Shown here: in pieces, positions 34,387 to 42,642 of the stretch
Position numbering within the stretch: position 1 is the first letter of the stretch
Layout of the letters: each line of letters opens with the position of its first letter
Origin: Microbacterium testaceum StLB037
GTDB lineage: Bacteria; Actinomycetota; Actinomycetes; Actinomycetales; Microbacteriaceae
Length of the DNA stretch: 64,000 bases
Assembly (NCBI RefSeq): GCF_000202635.1
Contig: NC_015125.1
Location: 1,798,001-1,862,000, forward strand
Direction: 5' to 3'
Notes under the pieces: generated by a model
Told to the model about the DNA's origin: nothing
Database searches by the model: none
What the model saw: only the letters and a program-made list of their open reading frames with translations
Made by a program: the position numbers and the translations under genes

Positions 34387-35352
34387 ATGACTGTGACCAT
34401 CGAACAGGACACCACACGGACGCTCACCGTGCCGCCCAAGGCGCGGCGAACGTCCCAGCGGCCGGTGCGCGGGGGCAAGCCCCTCATCAGCTACGGGCAG
34501 TGGTGGTGGGCCCTCCCCGCCATCCTCCTCGTGCTCGGCGTGCAGTACGCCGCGACCCTGACCGGCGGGTTCTTCGCCTTCACGAACTGGACCGGCCTCG
34601 GCTCCTTCGAGATCACCGGCTTCGACAACTTCGCGAAGATCTTCGCCGATCCGCAGCTGCTCGGCGCGGTGTGGAACACGCTCTTCCTCGCCTTTGGCTC
34701 GGTCATCATCACCAATGTGCTGGGCCTGCTGTTCGCCCTCGCGATCAACCGCACGCTCAAGACGCGCTACATCCTGCGCACCCTTCTCTTCATGCCGGTG
34801 GTGCTGAGCCCGCTCGCGGTGGCGTACGTCTGGAAGTTCATCTTCCAGTTCAACGGCCCGCTGAACGGCTTCCTCGGGGCGATCGGCCTCGAGGAGCTGC
34901 AGAAGACCTGGCTCGCCGACCCGACCTGGTCGATCTGGGCGATCCTCATCACGGTCGTCTGGCAGCAGACGGGCTTCACGATGGTCATCTACCTCGCCGG
35001 ACTCGCCTCGGTCCCCGTCGAGGTCGAGGAGGCGGCGGCGCTCGACGGCGCGGGCGTCTGGGGACGCTTCTGGAACGTCGTCGTCCCCGCCATCCGTCCC
35101 TCGATCGCCATCGCCACGACGCTCGGGCTCATCCAGGGCCTGCGCATCTTCGACCAGATCCTCGCCCTCACCGGCGGCGGTCCGGCGGGTGCCACCGAGA
35201 CGCTCGCCACCGAGGTCTACAAGAACGCGTTCTCGCTCGGGCAGTTCGGCTTCGGCTCGGCGCTCGCGCTCGTGCTCACCGTCATCATCTTGGCGTTCGC
35301 CATCCTCCAGCAGTACGTCACGCGCGACCGCGAGGTCGGGAAGGTCTCCTGA
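34387..35352 (+). CDS. Sugar ABC transporter permease (MalF type)
   Basis: A 321-residue inner-membrane permease with six helices. The EAA loop that docks the ATPase is VEVEEAAALDGAGVWGRFWNVVVPAIRP (residues ~213-240; given in part). The N-terminal 40 residues are cytosolic and basic. It forms the channel with the next gene. No ATPase gene is found near; carbohydrate ABC importers in actinobacteria often share one (MsiK-type) encoded elsewhere. ATG 34387 has a weak AG-rich site. The promoter carries the shared operator. Confidence 0.92.
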   Translation: MTVTIEQDTTRTLTVPPKARRTSQRPVRGGKPLISYGQWWWALPAILLVLGVQYAATLTGGFFAFTNWTGLGSFEITGFDNFAKIFADPQLLGAVWNTLFLAFGSVIITNVLGLLFALAINRTLKTRYILRTLLFMPVVLSPLAVAYVWKFIFQFNGPLNGFLGAIGLEELQKTWLADPTWSIWAILITVVWQQTGFTMVIYLAGLASVPVEVEEAAALDGAGVWGRFWNVVVPAIRPSIAIATTLGLIQGLRIFDQILALTGGGPAGATETLATEVYKNAFSLGQFGFGSALALVLTVIILAFAILQQYVTRDREVGKVS

Positions 35353-36188
35353 TGTTCCGCTACACGAAGTTCACGGCCGTCCGCGAAGTCCTGGTCTGGG
35401 TCGTGACCCTGATCGGTCTGCTTCCCCTCTACATCCTCGTCGCCACCGCGCTGAAGAGCGACAAAGAGGCCCTGTCCAGCAGCGCGGTCGCTCCGCCGAC
35501 GAGCATCGACTTCAGCGCGTTCGTCTCGGTGCTGACCGCGACCGGGCGCAACAGCATCCCGATGAGCATCCTGAACAGCGTCATCATCACCGGCGGCGCG
35601 ATCCTCGGACTCGTGCTCTTCGGCTCCGTCGCGGCCTACGTCATCGCGCGCCGCACGCGGAAGTGGACGACCATCACCTACTACCTCGTGCTGATCGCGA
35701 TCATCCTTCCCGCCCAGCTCGGAACGGTGCCGCTGTACATCGGAGCGCGTTCGATCGGCTTGACCGGCAACGCCTTCGGCATGATCGTGCTCTGGGTCGG
35801 CATCCTCATGCCCCTGTCGGTCTTCCTCTACGCGAGCTTCTTCCGGGGACTCTCTACCGAGTACGAGGAGGCGGCCGTCATCGACGGGGCCTCGCCGGTG
35901 CAGGCCTTCTTCCGGGTGGTGCTGCCCCTGATGGCCCCGGCCACCGGCACCGTCGCGATCCTCGCGGGTCTCATCGTCTGGAACGACTTCTTCAACTCGC
36001 TGATCTTCCTCGGCGGCTCCACCACGCAGACCCTGCCGGTGGCCATGTACACCTACGTCGGCGGACTGGTCTCGGCCTGGAACAAGATCTTCGCCGTCGT
36101 GATCATCTCGATGATCCCGATCCTGCTCTTCTACATGTTCGCCCAGAAGCGCTTCATCCAGGGCTTCGCCGGCGGCTTGAAGGGCTAG
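35352..36188 (+). CDS. Sugar ABC transporter permease (MalG type)
   Basis: A 278-residue permease with six helices and the EAA loop STEYEEAAVIDGASPVQAFF near residues 174-193. It partners the MalF-type protein; the ATG overlaps that gene's stop by one base (TGATG). The C-terminus MFAQKRFIQGFAGGLKG is the classic end of this family. Its 3' end runs into a degenerate tandem repeat that separates it from the TIM-barrel gene. Confidence 0.92.
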   Translation: MFRYTKFTAVREVLVWVVTLIGLLPLYILVATALKSDKEALSSSAVAPPTSIDFSAFVSVLTATGRNSIPMSILNSVIITGGAILGLVLFGSVAAYVIARRTRKWTTITYYLVLIAIILPAQLGTVPLYIGARSIGLTGNAFGMIVLWVGILMPLSVFLYASFFRGLSTEYEEAAVIDGASPVQAFFRVVLPLMAPATGTVAILAGLIVWNDFFNSLIFLGGSTTQTLPVAMYTYVGGLVSAWNKIFAVVIISMIPILLFYMFAQKRFIQGFAGGLKG

Positions 36189-36303
36189 CGCTTTTTCCTC
36201 ACGGAGGCCGACCGCCGGCCTCACGGGCTAGCGCCCTGTCTACATGGATGCCGGATCACCGGCCTCATGGGCTGAGCCTGCCCAGATGGATGCCGATCGG
36301 CAT
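36182..36303. repeat. Degenerate ~44-bp tandem repeat after ABC permease
   Basis: GGGCTAGCGC...GGCCTCAC starts at 36182, is repeated at 36225 (GGGCTAGCGCCCTGTC, ending GGCCTCAT), and again partly at 36269 (GGGCTGAGCCTGCCC). The first copy covers the last codons and stop of the permease. Unit two and three share ATGGATGCCG. It fills most of the 160-nt gap before 36349. Confidence 0.7.
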
Positions 36304-36348
36304 GGCATCCGTCGATCGTCGTGCCCGCGTCTGTCGAAAGGACACCCC

Positions 36349-37143
36349 GTGTACCAACTCGCCCCCAACATCGAACTCCTCTTCACCGAGGCCGGCGACT
36401 ACCACGACCGCGTGCGCGCGGCCGCGGCCGCGGGCTTCGACGCCGTCGAGATGTGGGGTCCGACCGGCGTCGACGCCCCGGCGACTCCCAAGGACCTGCC
36501 CGCGCTCAAAGCGGCGCTCGAGGAGACCGGCGTGCAGCTCACCGCGCAGCTCGCCGAGCCCCGCACGCAGTTCATGATCCCGCCGTGGGACCACTCGGAG
36601 TTCTTCCGCAAGCTCGACGAGGGCGTCGCGATCGCCCGCGACCTCGGGTGCCCCCGCATCGTCGTCGGCAGCGGCACCGGCTTCGGGGGGTGGAAGCGGC
36701 AGGTGCAGCTCGACAAGCTGATCGAGATCTACACGAAGGCGATCGCTCAGATCGAGGGATCGGGCGTCGGGCTCGTGCTCGAACCGGTCAACGTCCGTGT
36801 CGACCACCCCGGCTCCCTGCTCGACCGCACGGCCGAGGCCGTATACGTCGCTCGCGGCGTCGACTCGCCGCGGTTCGGCGTGCTGTACGACATCTATCAC
36901 TCGGCCGTCGAGGGCGAGGACATGGAGGCGGAGCTCGCGAACGCCGGCGACCTCATCCACTACGTGCAGCTCGCCGACGCGCCGGGCCGCGGCGAGCCCG
37001 GCACCGGTGACCTCGACTGGGTCGAGCGCTTCCGCCTCCTGCGCGACAGCGGCTACGACGGTCCCGTCGGCCTGGAGTACTACCCGACCACCGCGTCGGA
37101 GGCGTCGGTCGCGCACGTCGTCGAGATCGCGCTCGCGGCATGA
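36349..37143 (+). CDS. Hydroxypyruvate isomerase-like TIM-barrel sugar isomerase/epimerase
   Basis: A 264-residue Xylose-isomerase-like TIM barrel. Likely metal-ligand positions: VLEPVN (Glu, residue ~145), LYDIYH (Asp, ~182), HYVQLAD (near 205) and LEYYP (Glu, ~244). The short length and the GLVLEPVN/LYDIYHSAVEGEDME pattern suit the hydroxypyruvate isomerase branch. A keto-sugar released from glycosides is a plausible substrate. GTG 36349 follows AAAGGACACCCC. It overlaps the GMC oxidoreductase start (ATGA), so the two are coupled. Confidence 0.8.
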   Translation: MYQLAPNIELLFTEAGDYHDRVRAAAAAGFDAVEMWGPTGVDAPATPKDLPALKAALEETGVQLTAQLAEPRTQFMIPPWDHSEFFRKLDEGVAIARDLGCPRIVVGSGTGFGGWKRQVQLDKLIEIYTKAIAQIEGSGVGLVLEPVNVRVDHPGSLLDRTAEAVYVARGVDSPRFGVLYDIYHSAVEGEDMEAELANAGDLIHYVQLADAPGRGEPGTGDLDWVERFRLLRDSGYDGPVGLEYYPTTASEASVAHVVEIALAA

Positions 37144-38654
37144 ACGCGCGGCGGTATCCGGAAGCGGTCGACGTCGTCATCGTCGGTAGCGGCCCCACGG
37201 GCTCGGCCTACGCGCGCATCCTTTCGGAGCGTGCGCCGGGCGCGACGATCGCGATGTTCGAGGTCGGCCCGACGGTGTCGGACCCGCCCGGCGCACACGT
37301 CAAGAACATCTCCGACCCCGCCGCCCGCGCCCGCGCGCAGGTCGCGTCGGAGGGCCCGGGCGAGCGCGGTGCGAAGGTCGCCAATCCCGGGGCCGCGAAA
37401 GCCGGGGTGCGAGGTGCCCGCCCCGGGACGTTCCTCCTGGAGGACGGCTACGCGTTCGAGGGTGAGGACGGCCTTCCGGTCGTGGCGATGTCGAGCAACG
37501 TCGGCGGCATGGCGGCGCACTGGACGGGCGCGTGCCCGAGACCCAACGACAGCGAGCGCATCGACTTCGTCGACGACCTCGATGAACTGCTCGACGAGGG
37601 AGACCGGCTGCTGGGGGTCACCCGGAACGCCTTCGACTCCGCTCCCTTCGGGGCGATCGTGCGCGAGCGTCTCTCGGCGGCCGTGGACGCGGGGCGCGTC
37701 GACGAGACGAAGGTGCAGCGGATGCCGCTCGCCGTGCACCGGCGTGACGACGGTCGCCTGGTGTGGTCGGGCTCGGACGTCGTACTGGGCGAGGCGACGC
37801 GGAAGAACCCGGGATTCTCGCTGTTCGACGAGTCCCTCGCGGTGCGCGTGATCGTCGAGGGCGGCCGCGCGGCCGGTGTCGTCGTGCGCGATCTGCGAAC
37901 GGGCGAGGAGCACCGGGTGACAGCGCGCTTCGTGGTGGTCGCGGCCGATGCGCTGCGCACGCCGCAGCTGCTCTGGGCGTCGGGGGTGCGCCCGCAGGCC
38001 CTCGGGCGGTATCTGAACGACCAGGCTCAGGTCGTCTTCGCCTCTCGCCTCCGGGACATGCCGCCGCTCGCCGCGGACGCCCCGACGGCGGGCCTCGCGG
38101 AGTACAGCGGCGTCAGCTGGGTCCCCTTCACCGACGACATGCCCTTCCACGGGCAGATCATGCAGCTCGACGCCTCGCCCATCGCGCTCGCCGAGGACGA
38201 CCCCGTCGTCCCGGGGTCGATCGTGGGGCTCGGACTGTTCTGCGCGAAGGATCTGCAGGCCGACGACCGCGTGGTCTTCGACGATGATCACGCGGACGGA
38301 TACGGGATGCCGGCTCCCCGCATCCACTACCGCCTCACCGCTCGTGATCACGAGGTGGTGGAGCGGGCTCGTCGCGAGATCGTGCGCTTGGCCGAGGCCA
38401 TCGGTGACCCGGTCGGCGACCGACCTTTCACGCTGCCGCTCGGCTCGTCCCTGCATTACCAGGGCTCCACGCGCATGGGCGTCGTCGACGACGGGACGAG
38501 CGTGTGCGACATCGACAGCGAGGTGTGGGGCGTGCCGGGGCTCTTCGTCGCGGGCAACGGGGTCATCCCCACGGCGACGGCGTGCAATCCCACGCTGACC
38601 TCGGTCGGCCTGGCGGTCCGGGGAGCGCGCAAGATCGCGGCATCCCTCTCCTGA
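37140..38654 (+). CDS. GMC oxidoreductase, CarA/pyranose 2-oxidase-like
   Basis: A 504-residue FAD enzyme. VVIVGSGPTGSAYAR (residues ~12-26) binds FAD, SSNVGGMAAHWTGACPRP (~118-135) is typical of pyranose oxidase relatives, and the catalytic His-Asn pair is expected at H439 (LHYQGSTRMG) and N483 (ACNPTLTS). Length and motifs match CarA of Microbacterium, which oxidises the sugar C3-OH of C-glycosides such as carminic acid with O2 as acceptor (established for that family). Here it would make the 3-oxo substrate for the deglycosidases encoded just downstream. The assignment to C-glycosides rests on similarity by eye and context. Confidence 0.85.
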   Translation: MNARRYPEAVDVVIVGSGPTGSAYARILSERAPGATIAMFEVGPTVSDPPGAHVKNISDPAARARAQVASEGPGERGAKVANPGAAKAGVRGARPGTFLLEDGYAFEGEDGLPVVAMSSNVGGMAAHWTGACPRPNDSERIDFVDDLDELLDEGDRLLGVTRNAFDSAPFGAIVRERLSAAVDAGRVDETKVQRMPLAVHRRDDGRLVWSGSDVVLGEATRKNPGFSLFDESLAVRVIVEGGRAAGVVVRDLRTGEEHRVTARFVVVAADALRTPQLLWASGVRPQALGRYLNDQAQVVFASRLRDMPPLAADAPTAGLAEYSGVSWVPFTDDMPFHGQIMQLDASPIALAEDDPVVPGSIVGLGLFCAKDLQADDRVVFDDDHADGYGMPAPRIHYRLTARDHEVVERARREIVRLAEAIGDPVGDRPFTLPLGSSLHYQGSTRMGVVDDGTSVCDIDSEVWGVPGLFVAGNGVIPTATACNPTLTSVGLAVRGARKIAASLS

Positions 38655-38662
38655 TTTCCTTG

Positions 38663-38696
38663 CTTATGCAGGAATCAGACAATAGAGTGTAGAAAT
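38663..38696 (+). promoter_or_regulatory. Degenerate copy of the shared promoter-operator
   Basis: CTTATGC, AGGAATC, AGACA fits the CTWATGT-7-CRACA pattern loosely, with a possible -10 (TAGAAA, 38690-38695) at about the same distance. A separate imperfect palindrome, TGATTTCCT/AGGAATCA, covers 38652-38678. The region between the GMC and DUF6379 genes (90 nt) is notably AT-rich, which supports a promoter here. Confidence 0.4.
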
Positions 38697-38744
38697 CAAG
38701 ACAAAGAGGTCCGCGGCTTCGGTCGCACCGACGAGGAGGTCATC

Positions 38745-39146
38745 GTGATCCCGGATCGAATCATCGAGCAGGGGACGCTCACCGCCCACGGCGGCCGTGC
38801 GTCGGTGGAGGTGCGCCTGCCGTGGTACCGGGCGCTGCCGGCATCCTGCATCTCGGGGGCGAAGCTTTCGATCGACGGGGTCGAGGCGCCCGCGGACTCG
38901 CTGCGCTGGCGGATGAACGGCGAGGAGTTCACGTTCGCCGACATGAAGACGAACACCCAGCAGTGGTGGTTCCCGACCGACTCGGCGGTTCTGTCCGGAG
39001 ACGTGTCGGTGGATGCCGGGGAGCACGAGGTGCGGGTCGACCTCGAGCTCTACATCCCGTACATCATCATCTCGGATGACAGCTCTGCCGACAGTGTGCT
39101 GCACATCGAGGAGCACGACACCAAGACGATGGAGGTCGCGGCATGA
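38745..39146 (+). CDS. C-glycoside deglycosidase small (beta) subunit-like, DUF6379
   Basis: A 133-residue beta-rich protein. VRLPWYRALPASCISGAKL (residues ~25-43), FTFADMKTNTQQWWFPTDS and the final VRVDLELYIPYIII match the small subunit of C-glycoside deglycosidases (CarB/DgpC type). In known complexes it completes the active site of the TIM-barrel subunit. GTG 38745 follows GAGGAGG at 6 nt. It overlaps the next TIM-barrel gene (ATGA), so the pair should be a stoichiometric complex. Confidence 0.85.
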   Translation: MIPDRIIEQGTLTAHGGRASVEVRLPWYRALPASCISGAKLSIDGVEAPADSLRWRMNGEEFTFADMKTNTQQWWFPTDSAVLSGDVSVDAGEHEVRVDLELYIPYIIISDDSSADSVLHIEEHDTKTMEVAA

Positions 39147-40243
39147 CCGCTCTCGGCACGCCCATCCAGGGCGTCACGCTCTACAGCTTCACGCGCGCGT
39201 TCCACGGCCGCGAGTACGACCTCGACCAGCTCATCCGCAAGACGGCGGCCGAGGGCTTCGGCCCGGGGCTCGAGATCATCGGGTTCTCGAGCTTCCGCGG
39301 GTTCCCCGAGATCGACGACCACTTCGCCGGGCGCTTCAGCGACCTCGTCGACGAGGTGGGGCTCGTCCGCACCTCTCTCGCGGTCAACGCCGACATCGGC
39401 CTGCGCCCCGACAAGCTGATGGACCAGGACGAGCTCCTCGCCTACATGCGCAAGCAGATCGCGGCGGCGGCGAAGCTCGGCTTCCCCATCGCCCGCGTGC
39501 AGATCTCGATCACGCCCGACTCGATGGAAGCCCTGGCCCCCATCGCGGAGGAGTACGGCGTCACGCTCGCCCTCGAGGTGCACGCCGACCAGTACGCGTC
39601 GCATCCGCGCATCCTGGCGCTGCGCGACCGCTATGAGAAGGTCGGCTCGCCCTTCCTCGGCTTCACGATGGACTGGGGCGCCACCGTCACCGGCTTCGCC
39701 CCCTCGCTCATCGAGGCGTACCGCCGCCGAGGGGCCTCGGAAGAGTTGCTCTCGGCCGTCGTCGCCCTGTGGGACGAGTACTACGAGCAGGGCCCGCCCG
39801 TCGACCAGGCCGACCACGGCCAGCGCTTCGGCAGGTTCATCGGCCTCGGACACCAGTACGGCCGCCCCGACCTCGGCATCGACTTCGGCATCAACGGCAC
39901 GGGGCTCTTCGGCCCTGCGCGCGTGGACGACTGGCTCGAGATCATGCCGTGGGTCAAGCACGTGCACGGCAAGTTCTTCGGCATCGACGAGAACGGCGAC
40001 GAGCCTTCGGTGCCCGTCGCCGACCTCATCACCCTGCTCGTCGAGAACGGCTACAGCGGAGCGGTGTCGAGCGAGTACGAGGGCTGGCACTGGAACCACT
40101 GGCAGAGCCCGTTCGAGATCATCCGCGGCGAGCAGGCGATCCAGCGCACCGCGGCCGAGGCGGCCGGATCGCGCATGATCACGGATGCCGCCGAGGCCCG
40201 CCGCGTCCTGGACACCCACCTCGCGCACGCCGTGCGCGCCTGA
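39143..40243 (+). CDS. C-glycoside deglycosidase large (alpha) subunit-like
   Basis: A 366-residue sugar-isomerase TIM barrel. Strand one is QGVTLYSFTRAFHGREYDLD. Expected divalent-metal ligands are E145 (LEVHADQ), D177 (FTMDWGAT), H275 (HVHGKF) and E311 (SSEYEGWHW). It is coupled to the beta-like gene at 38745, the arrangement of known C-glycoside deglycosidases that cleave the C1-aryl bond of 3-oxo-glucosides without hydrolysis. The substrate is not readable. A cluster of short repeats follows its stop. Confidence 0.85.
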   Translation: MTALGTPIQGVTLYSFTRAFHGREYDLDQLIRKTAAEGFGPGLEIIGFSSFRGFPEIDDHFAGRFSDLVDEVGLVRTSLAVNADIGLRPDKLMDQDELLAYMRKQIAAAAKLGFPIARVQISITPDSMEALAPIAEEYGVTLALEVHADQYASHPRILALRDRYEKVGSPFLGFTMDWGATVTGFAPSLIEAYRRRGASEELLSAVVALWDEYYEQGPPVDQADHGQRFGRFIGLGHQYGRPDLGIDFGINGTGLFGPARVDDWLEIMPWVKHVHGKFFGIDENGDEPSVPVADLITLLVENGYSGAVSSEYEGWHWNHWQSPFEIIRGEQAIQRTAAEAAGSRMITDAAEARRVLDTHLAHAVRA

Positions 40244-40320
40244 CCCTTCGACAGGCTCAGGGACCGCCCTTCGACAAGCTCAGGGAGCCCGGCCGAGGTG
40301 GCTGAGCTCGTCGAAGCCAC
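40244..40320. repeat. Cluster of three CCTTCGACARGCTCAGG-type repeats
   Basis: CCTTCGACAGGCTCAGGG starts at 40244, CCTTCGACAAGCTCAGGG at 40268, and the inverted GGCTGAGCTCGTCGAAGCC at about 40300. They fill most of the 112-nt gap between two alpha-subunit genes and can pair with each other into a long hairpin. Confidence 0.88.
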
Positions 40321-40355
40321 CGGAACCACCTCCCGCACACGACCCAAGGACCGAA

Positions 40356-41408
40356 ATGACGGACACCACCGGCATCGCCGGAACAGGCATCACGCTCGGC
40401 ACCACGCTCTACTCGATGACGAGCGAGTTCGCCGCGGGCCTCTACACCCCCGAGACCCTCATCAAAGAGGTGCACGACCAGGGCATCGGCCCCGGTGTCG
40501 AGTTCAACTTCGCGCAGCTGCTGCGCTCGTACCCCGACGTCGACGCCGACTTCGTCACGCTCTGGTTCGACTCGCTCGAGAAGTACGGCGTCGAAGCCAG
40601 CGCCGTGGGCACGAATCTCGACATGGGGCGGCGCAAGGACCGCGACATGACCCCGGACGAGGAGCACGACTTCTTCGCGCGACAGCTGAAGTCGGCGCAC
40701 ACGCTCGGGTTCAAGAGGGTCGTCATCCGTTCGGCGGGCAAGGAGCTGCTCCGCCGCCTGCTGCCCCTCGCCGAGAAGTACGACCAGAAGCTCGGCTATG
40801 AGATCCACGCCCCCTCGGGTCCCAACGACCCGAAGGTGCTCGAGATCCGGGAGGTGTATGAGGAGCTCGGCAGCGACCGCCTCGGCTTCACCGCCGACTT
40901 CTCCTCGACCATGCACTCTCTGTCGCCGACCCTGCTGCGCACGCTCGGGCAGATGGGCATGGACGAGAAGCACTTCCCCGTCATGGAGGAGATCTGGCAC
41001 GAGCCGACCCCCATGCACGTGCGCAACCAGAAATTCGAGGACTACCTCTCGAGCGAGGGCGTCGACCCCCTGCGCTTCGGGCCCTTCACCCGCCTGGCGT
41101 TCAACATGCACGGGCTCGTGCCGCCGGAGGAGTGGCTCGACATCATGCCGCAGATCTTCCACGTGCACGCGAAGTTCTACGACATCGGCGCCGACGGCGA
41201 GGAGCCCGCCATGGACATCCCCCGCATCGTGAAGCAGTTCGTGATCGGCGGGTACGAGGGCTACCTCTCCAGCGAGTGGGAGGGGCACGCCTTCAGCGAC
41301 CTCGGCGAGAGCGACCCCATCGATCTCGTCAAGAAGCAGCACGCGCTCATGCGTCAGGCCATCGAAGACACCGTCGCGGAGCGCGCGAGCGCGAACCAGC
41401 CCGCGTGA
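40356..41408 (+). CDS. C-glycoside deglycosidase large (alpha) subunit-like
   Basis: A 350-residue TIM barrel close to the C-terminal half of the fusion at 22148: TNLDMGRRKDRDMTPDEE (residues ~86-103) and QIFHVHAKFYDIGADGEEPA are nearly shared. Expected metal ligands are E149 (YEIHAP), D181 (FTADFSS), H271 (HVHAKF) and E307 (SSEWEGH). The probable beta partner is at 42226, separated by an NTF2-like gene, an unusual split. ATG 40356 has AAGGA upstream. Metal-dependent elimination on a 3-oxo-glycoside is inferred. Confidence 0.84.
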   Translation: MTDTTGIAGTGITLGTTLYSMTSEFAAGLYTPETLIKEVHDQGIGPGVEFNFAQLLRSYPDVDADFVTLWFDSLEKYGVEASAVGTNLDMGRRKDRDMTPDEEHDFFARQLKSAHTLGFKRVVIRSAGKELLRRLLPLAEKYDQKLGYEIHAPSGPNDPKVLEIREVYEELGSDRLGFTADFSSTMHSLSPTLLRTLGQMGMDEKHFPVMEEIWHEPTPMHVRNQKFEDYLSSEGVDPLRFGPFTRLAFNMHGLVPPEEWLDIMPQIFHVHAKFYDIGADGEEPAMDIPRIVKQFVIGGYEGYLSSEWEGHAFSDLGESDPIDLVKKQHALMRQAIEDTVAERASANQPA

Positions 41409-41434
41409 CACCGAACCATCACGAAGGAGTGAAA

Positions 41435-42217
41435 ATGTCGAACACCACCACGGAAAGCTCCGTTTCCGAGCTCGTCGCAGAGGTCGCCCGCCTGCGCGAG
41501 CAGGTCGAGGCCGCCCACGCCCTCGCGCAGCGCGCCGAGGACCGCGGCCAGGTCGAGAACCTCTTCAACCGCTACATGTTCCTGCACAACGCGTTCGAGG
41601 ACGAGCAGATCATCCCGATGTGGGTGAAGGAGGGCACCGAGGGTATCCGCGCGCGCTACACCAACGCCGGTCAGTACACGACCTGGCAGAGCGTGACCGA
41701 CTACCACCGGGGCCGCCCCCACCCCGAGGGCAAGCTCATCCTCCACACCACGAACACCCCGGTGATCGAGGTCGCCGCCGACGGCAAGACCGCCAAGGGC
41801 GTCTGGCTGATGGCCGGCACCGAGTCGGGCCTGACCGACCCGAGCGTCGCCGAGGCGTTCCCCGACATGTACTCGCCCGAGGAGGTGCTCGGCAAGAAGG
41901 TCTGGGCGCACTGGGTGTGGTGCAAGTACGCCATCGACTTCCTCAAGCAGGACGGCGAGTGGAAGTTCTGGAAGTTCCGCTGCTACGAGCTGGCACGCGC
42001 GCCGTTCGAGGAGAACTGGGTCAGCTTCGGCCTGAAGAATCAGGGCGCCTTCGACCTCGACCTCATGTACTTCGGCGACGACGGCAAGCCCGTCTTCATG
42101 CCCCCGGCCGACGAGCCGGTGCCGTCGACCAACCACCCGTACAGCCCCGAAACCACGCAGAAGCTCGAGCCCGTGCCGCCGGTGGCTCACGACCGCTTCA
42201 CCGACACGTTCGCCTAG
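41435..42217 (+). CDS. NTF2/SnoaL-like protein inserted between deglycosidase subunits
   Basis: A 260-residue protein. A short coiled coil (residues ~8-45, VSELVAEVARLREQVEAAHA) leads to an NTF2-like cone with a helix (GQVENLFNRYMFLHNAFEDE), then WHWV-type strands rich in Trp (AHWVWCKYAIDFLKQDGEWK, WKFRCYELARAP). Such folds act as dehydratases, isomerases or binding proteins. It lies between an alpha-like and a beta-like deglycosidase gene and has AAGGAG upstream of ATG 41435, so it is probably well expressed. It could process the released sugar enone or the aglycone. I do not know its function. Confidence 0.78.
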   Translation: MSNTTTESSVSELVAEVARLREQVEAAHALAQRAEDRGQVENLFNRYMFLHNAFEDEQIIPMWVKEGTEGIRARYTNAGQYTTWQSVTDYHRGRPHPEGKLILHTTNTPVIEVAADGKTAKGVWLMAGTESGLTDPSVAEAFPDMYSPEEVLGKKVWAHWVWCKYAIDFLKQDGEWKFWKFRCYELARAPFEENWVSFGLKNQGAFDLDLMYFGDDGKPVFMPPADEPVPSTNHPYSPETTQKLEPVPPVAHDRFTDTFA

Positions 42218-42225
42218 GAGCCCTC

Positions 42226-42642
42226 ATGGCCACCCACAACTCGCTCTTCGCCGAGAAGGACGTCCGTCGCACGGACGACGGTCTCGCGGTCTCGGTGCAG
42301 CTGCCCTGGTACCGCAGCCTCTGGCTGTCGGCCGTCGACGACGTCGGGGTCTCGGTCAACGGCGTCGCGGTGCCGAAGGACGACCTGCGCTTCGCGCTCG
42401 AGGGACGCGAGTATCGCGTCGAGGAGCTGCCCGAGCAGTCGGAGACGCTCTGGTTCGTCGCGGATCGCCCCGACGTGCTCATCCACCTCGACACCCCGCC
42501 GGCGGCGGGCGAGGAGATCACCGTCGAGGTCGTGCTGACGATGCGTCTGCTCTACATGCAGATCATGCCGGGCGTCGACGGCGGCCCCGGTCGCTACGTC
42601 ACGAACCGGGTGCCGGTCGAGCGTGAGCTGGTGTTGTCGTGA
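42226..42642 (+). CDS. C-glycoside deglycosidase small (beta) subunit-like, DUF6379
   Basis: A 138-residue beta-rich protein, close to the N-terminal domain of the fusion at 22148: VQLPWYRSLWLSAVDDVGVS, YRVEELPEQSETLWF and LTMRLLYMQIMPG have direct counterparts there. It should pair with the TIM barrel at 40356. ATG 42226 follows AGGAG by 5 nt, 8 nt after the NTF2-like gene. Its stop overlaps the GTG of the Gfo/Idh/MocA gene. Confidence 0.84.
   Translation: MATHNSLFAEKDVRRTDDGLAVSVQLPWYRSLWLSAVDDVGVSVNGVAVPKDDLRFALEGREYRVEELPEQSETLWFVADRPDVLIHLDTPPAAGEEITVEVVLTMRLLYMQIMPGVDGGPGRYVTNRVPVERELVLS

Noticed and set aside
36189..36348. A small open frame after the ABC permease
   Set aside because: It is composed of the degenerate tandem repeat and has no ribosome site or plausible product.
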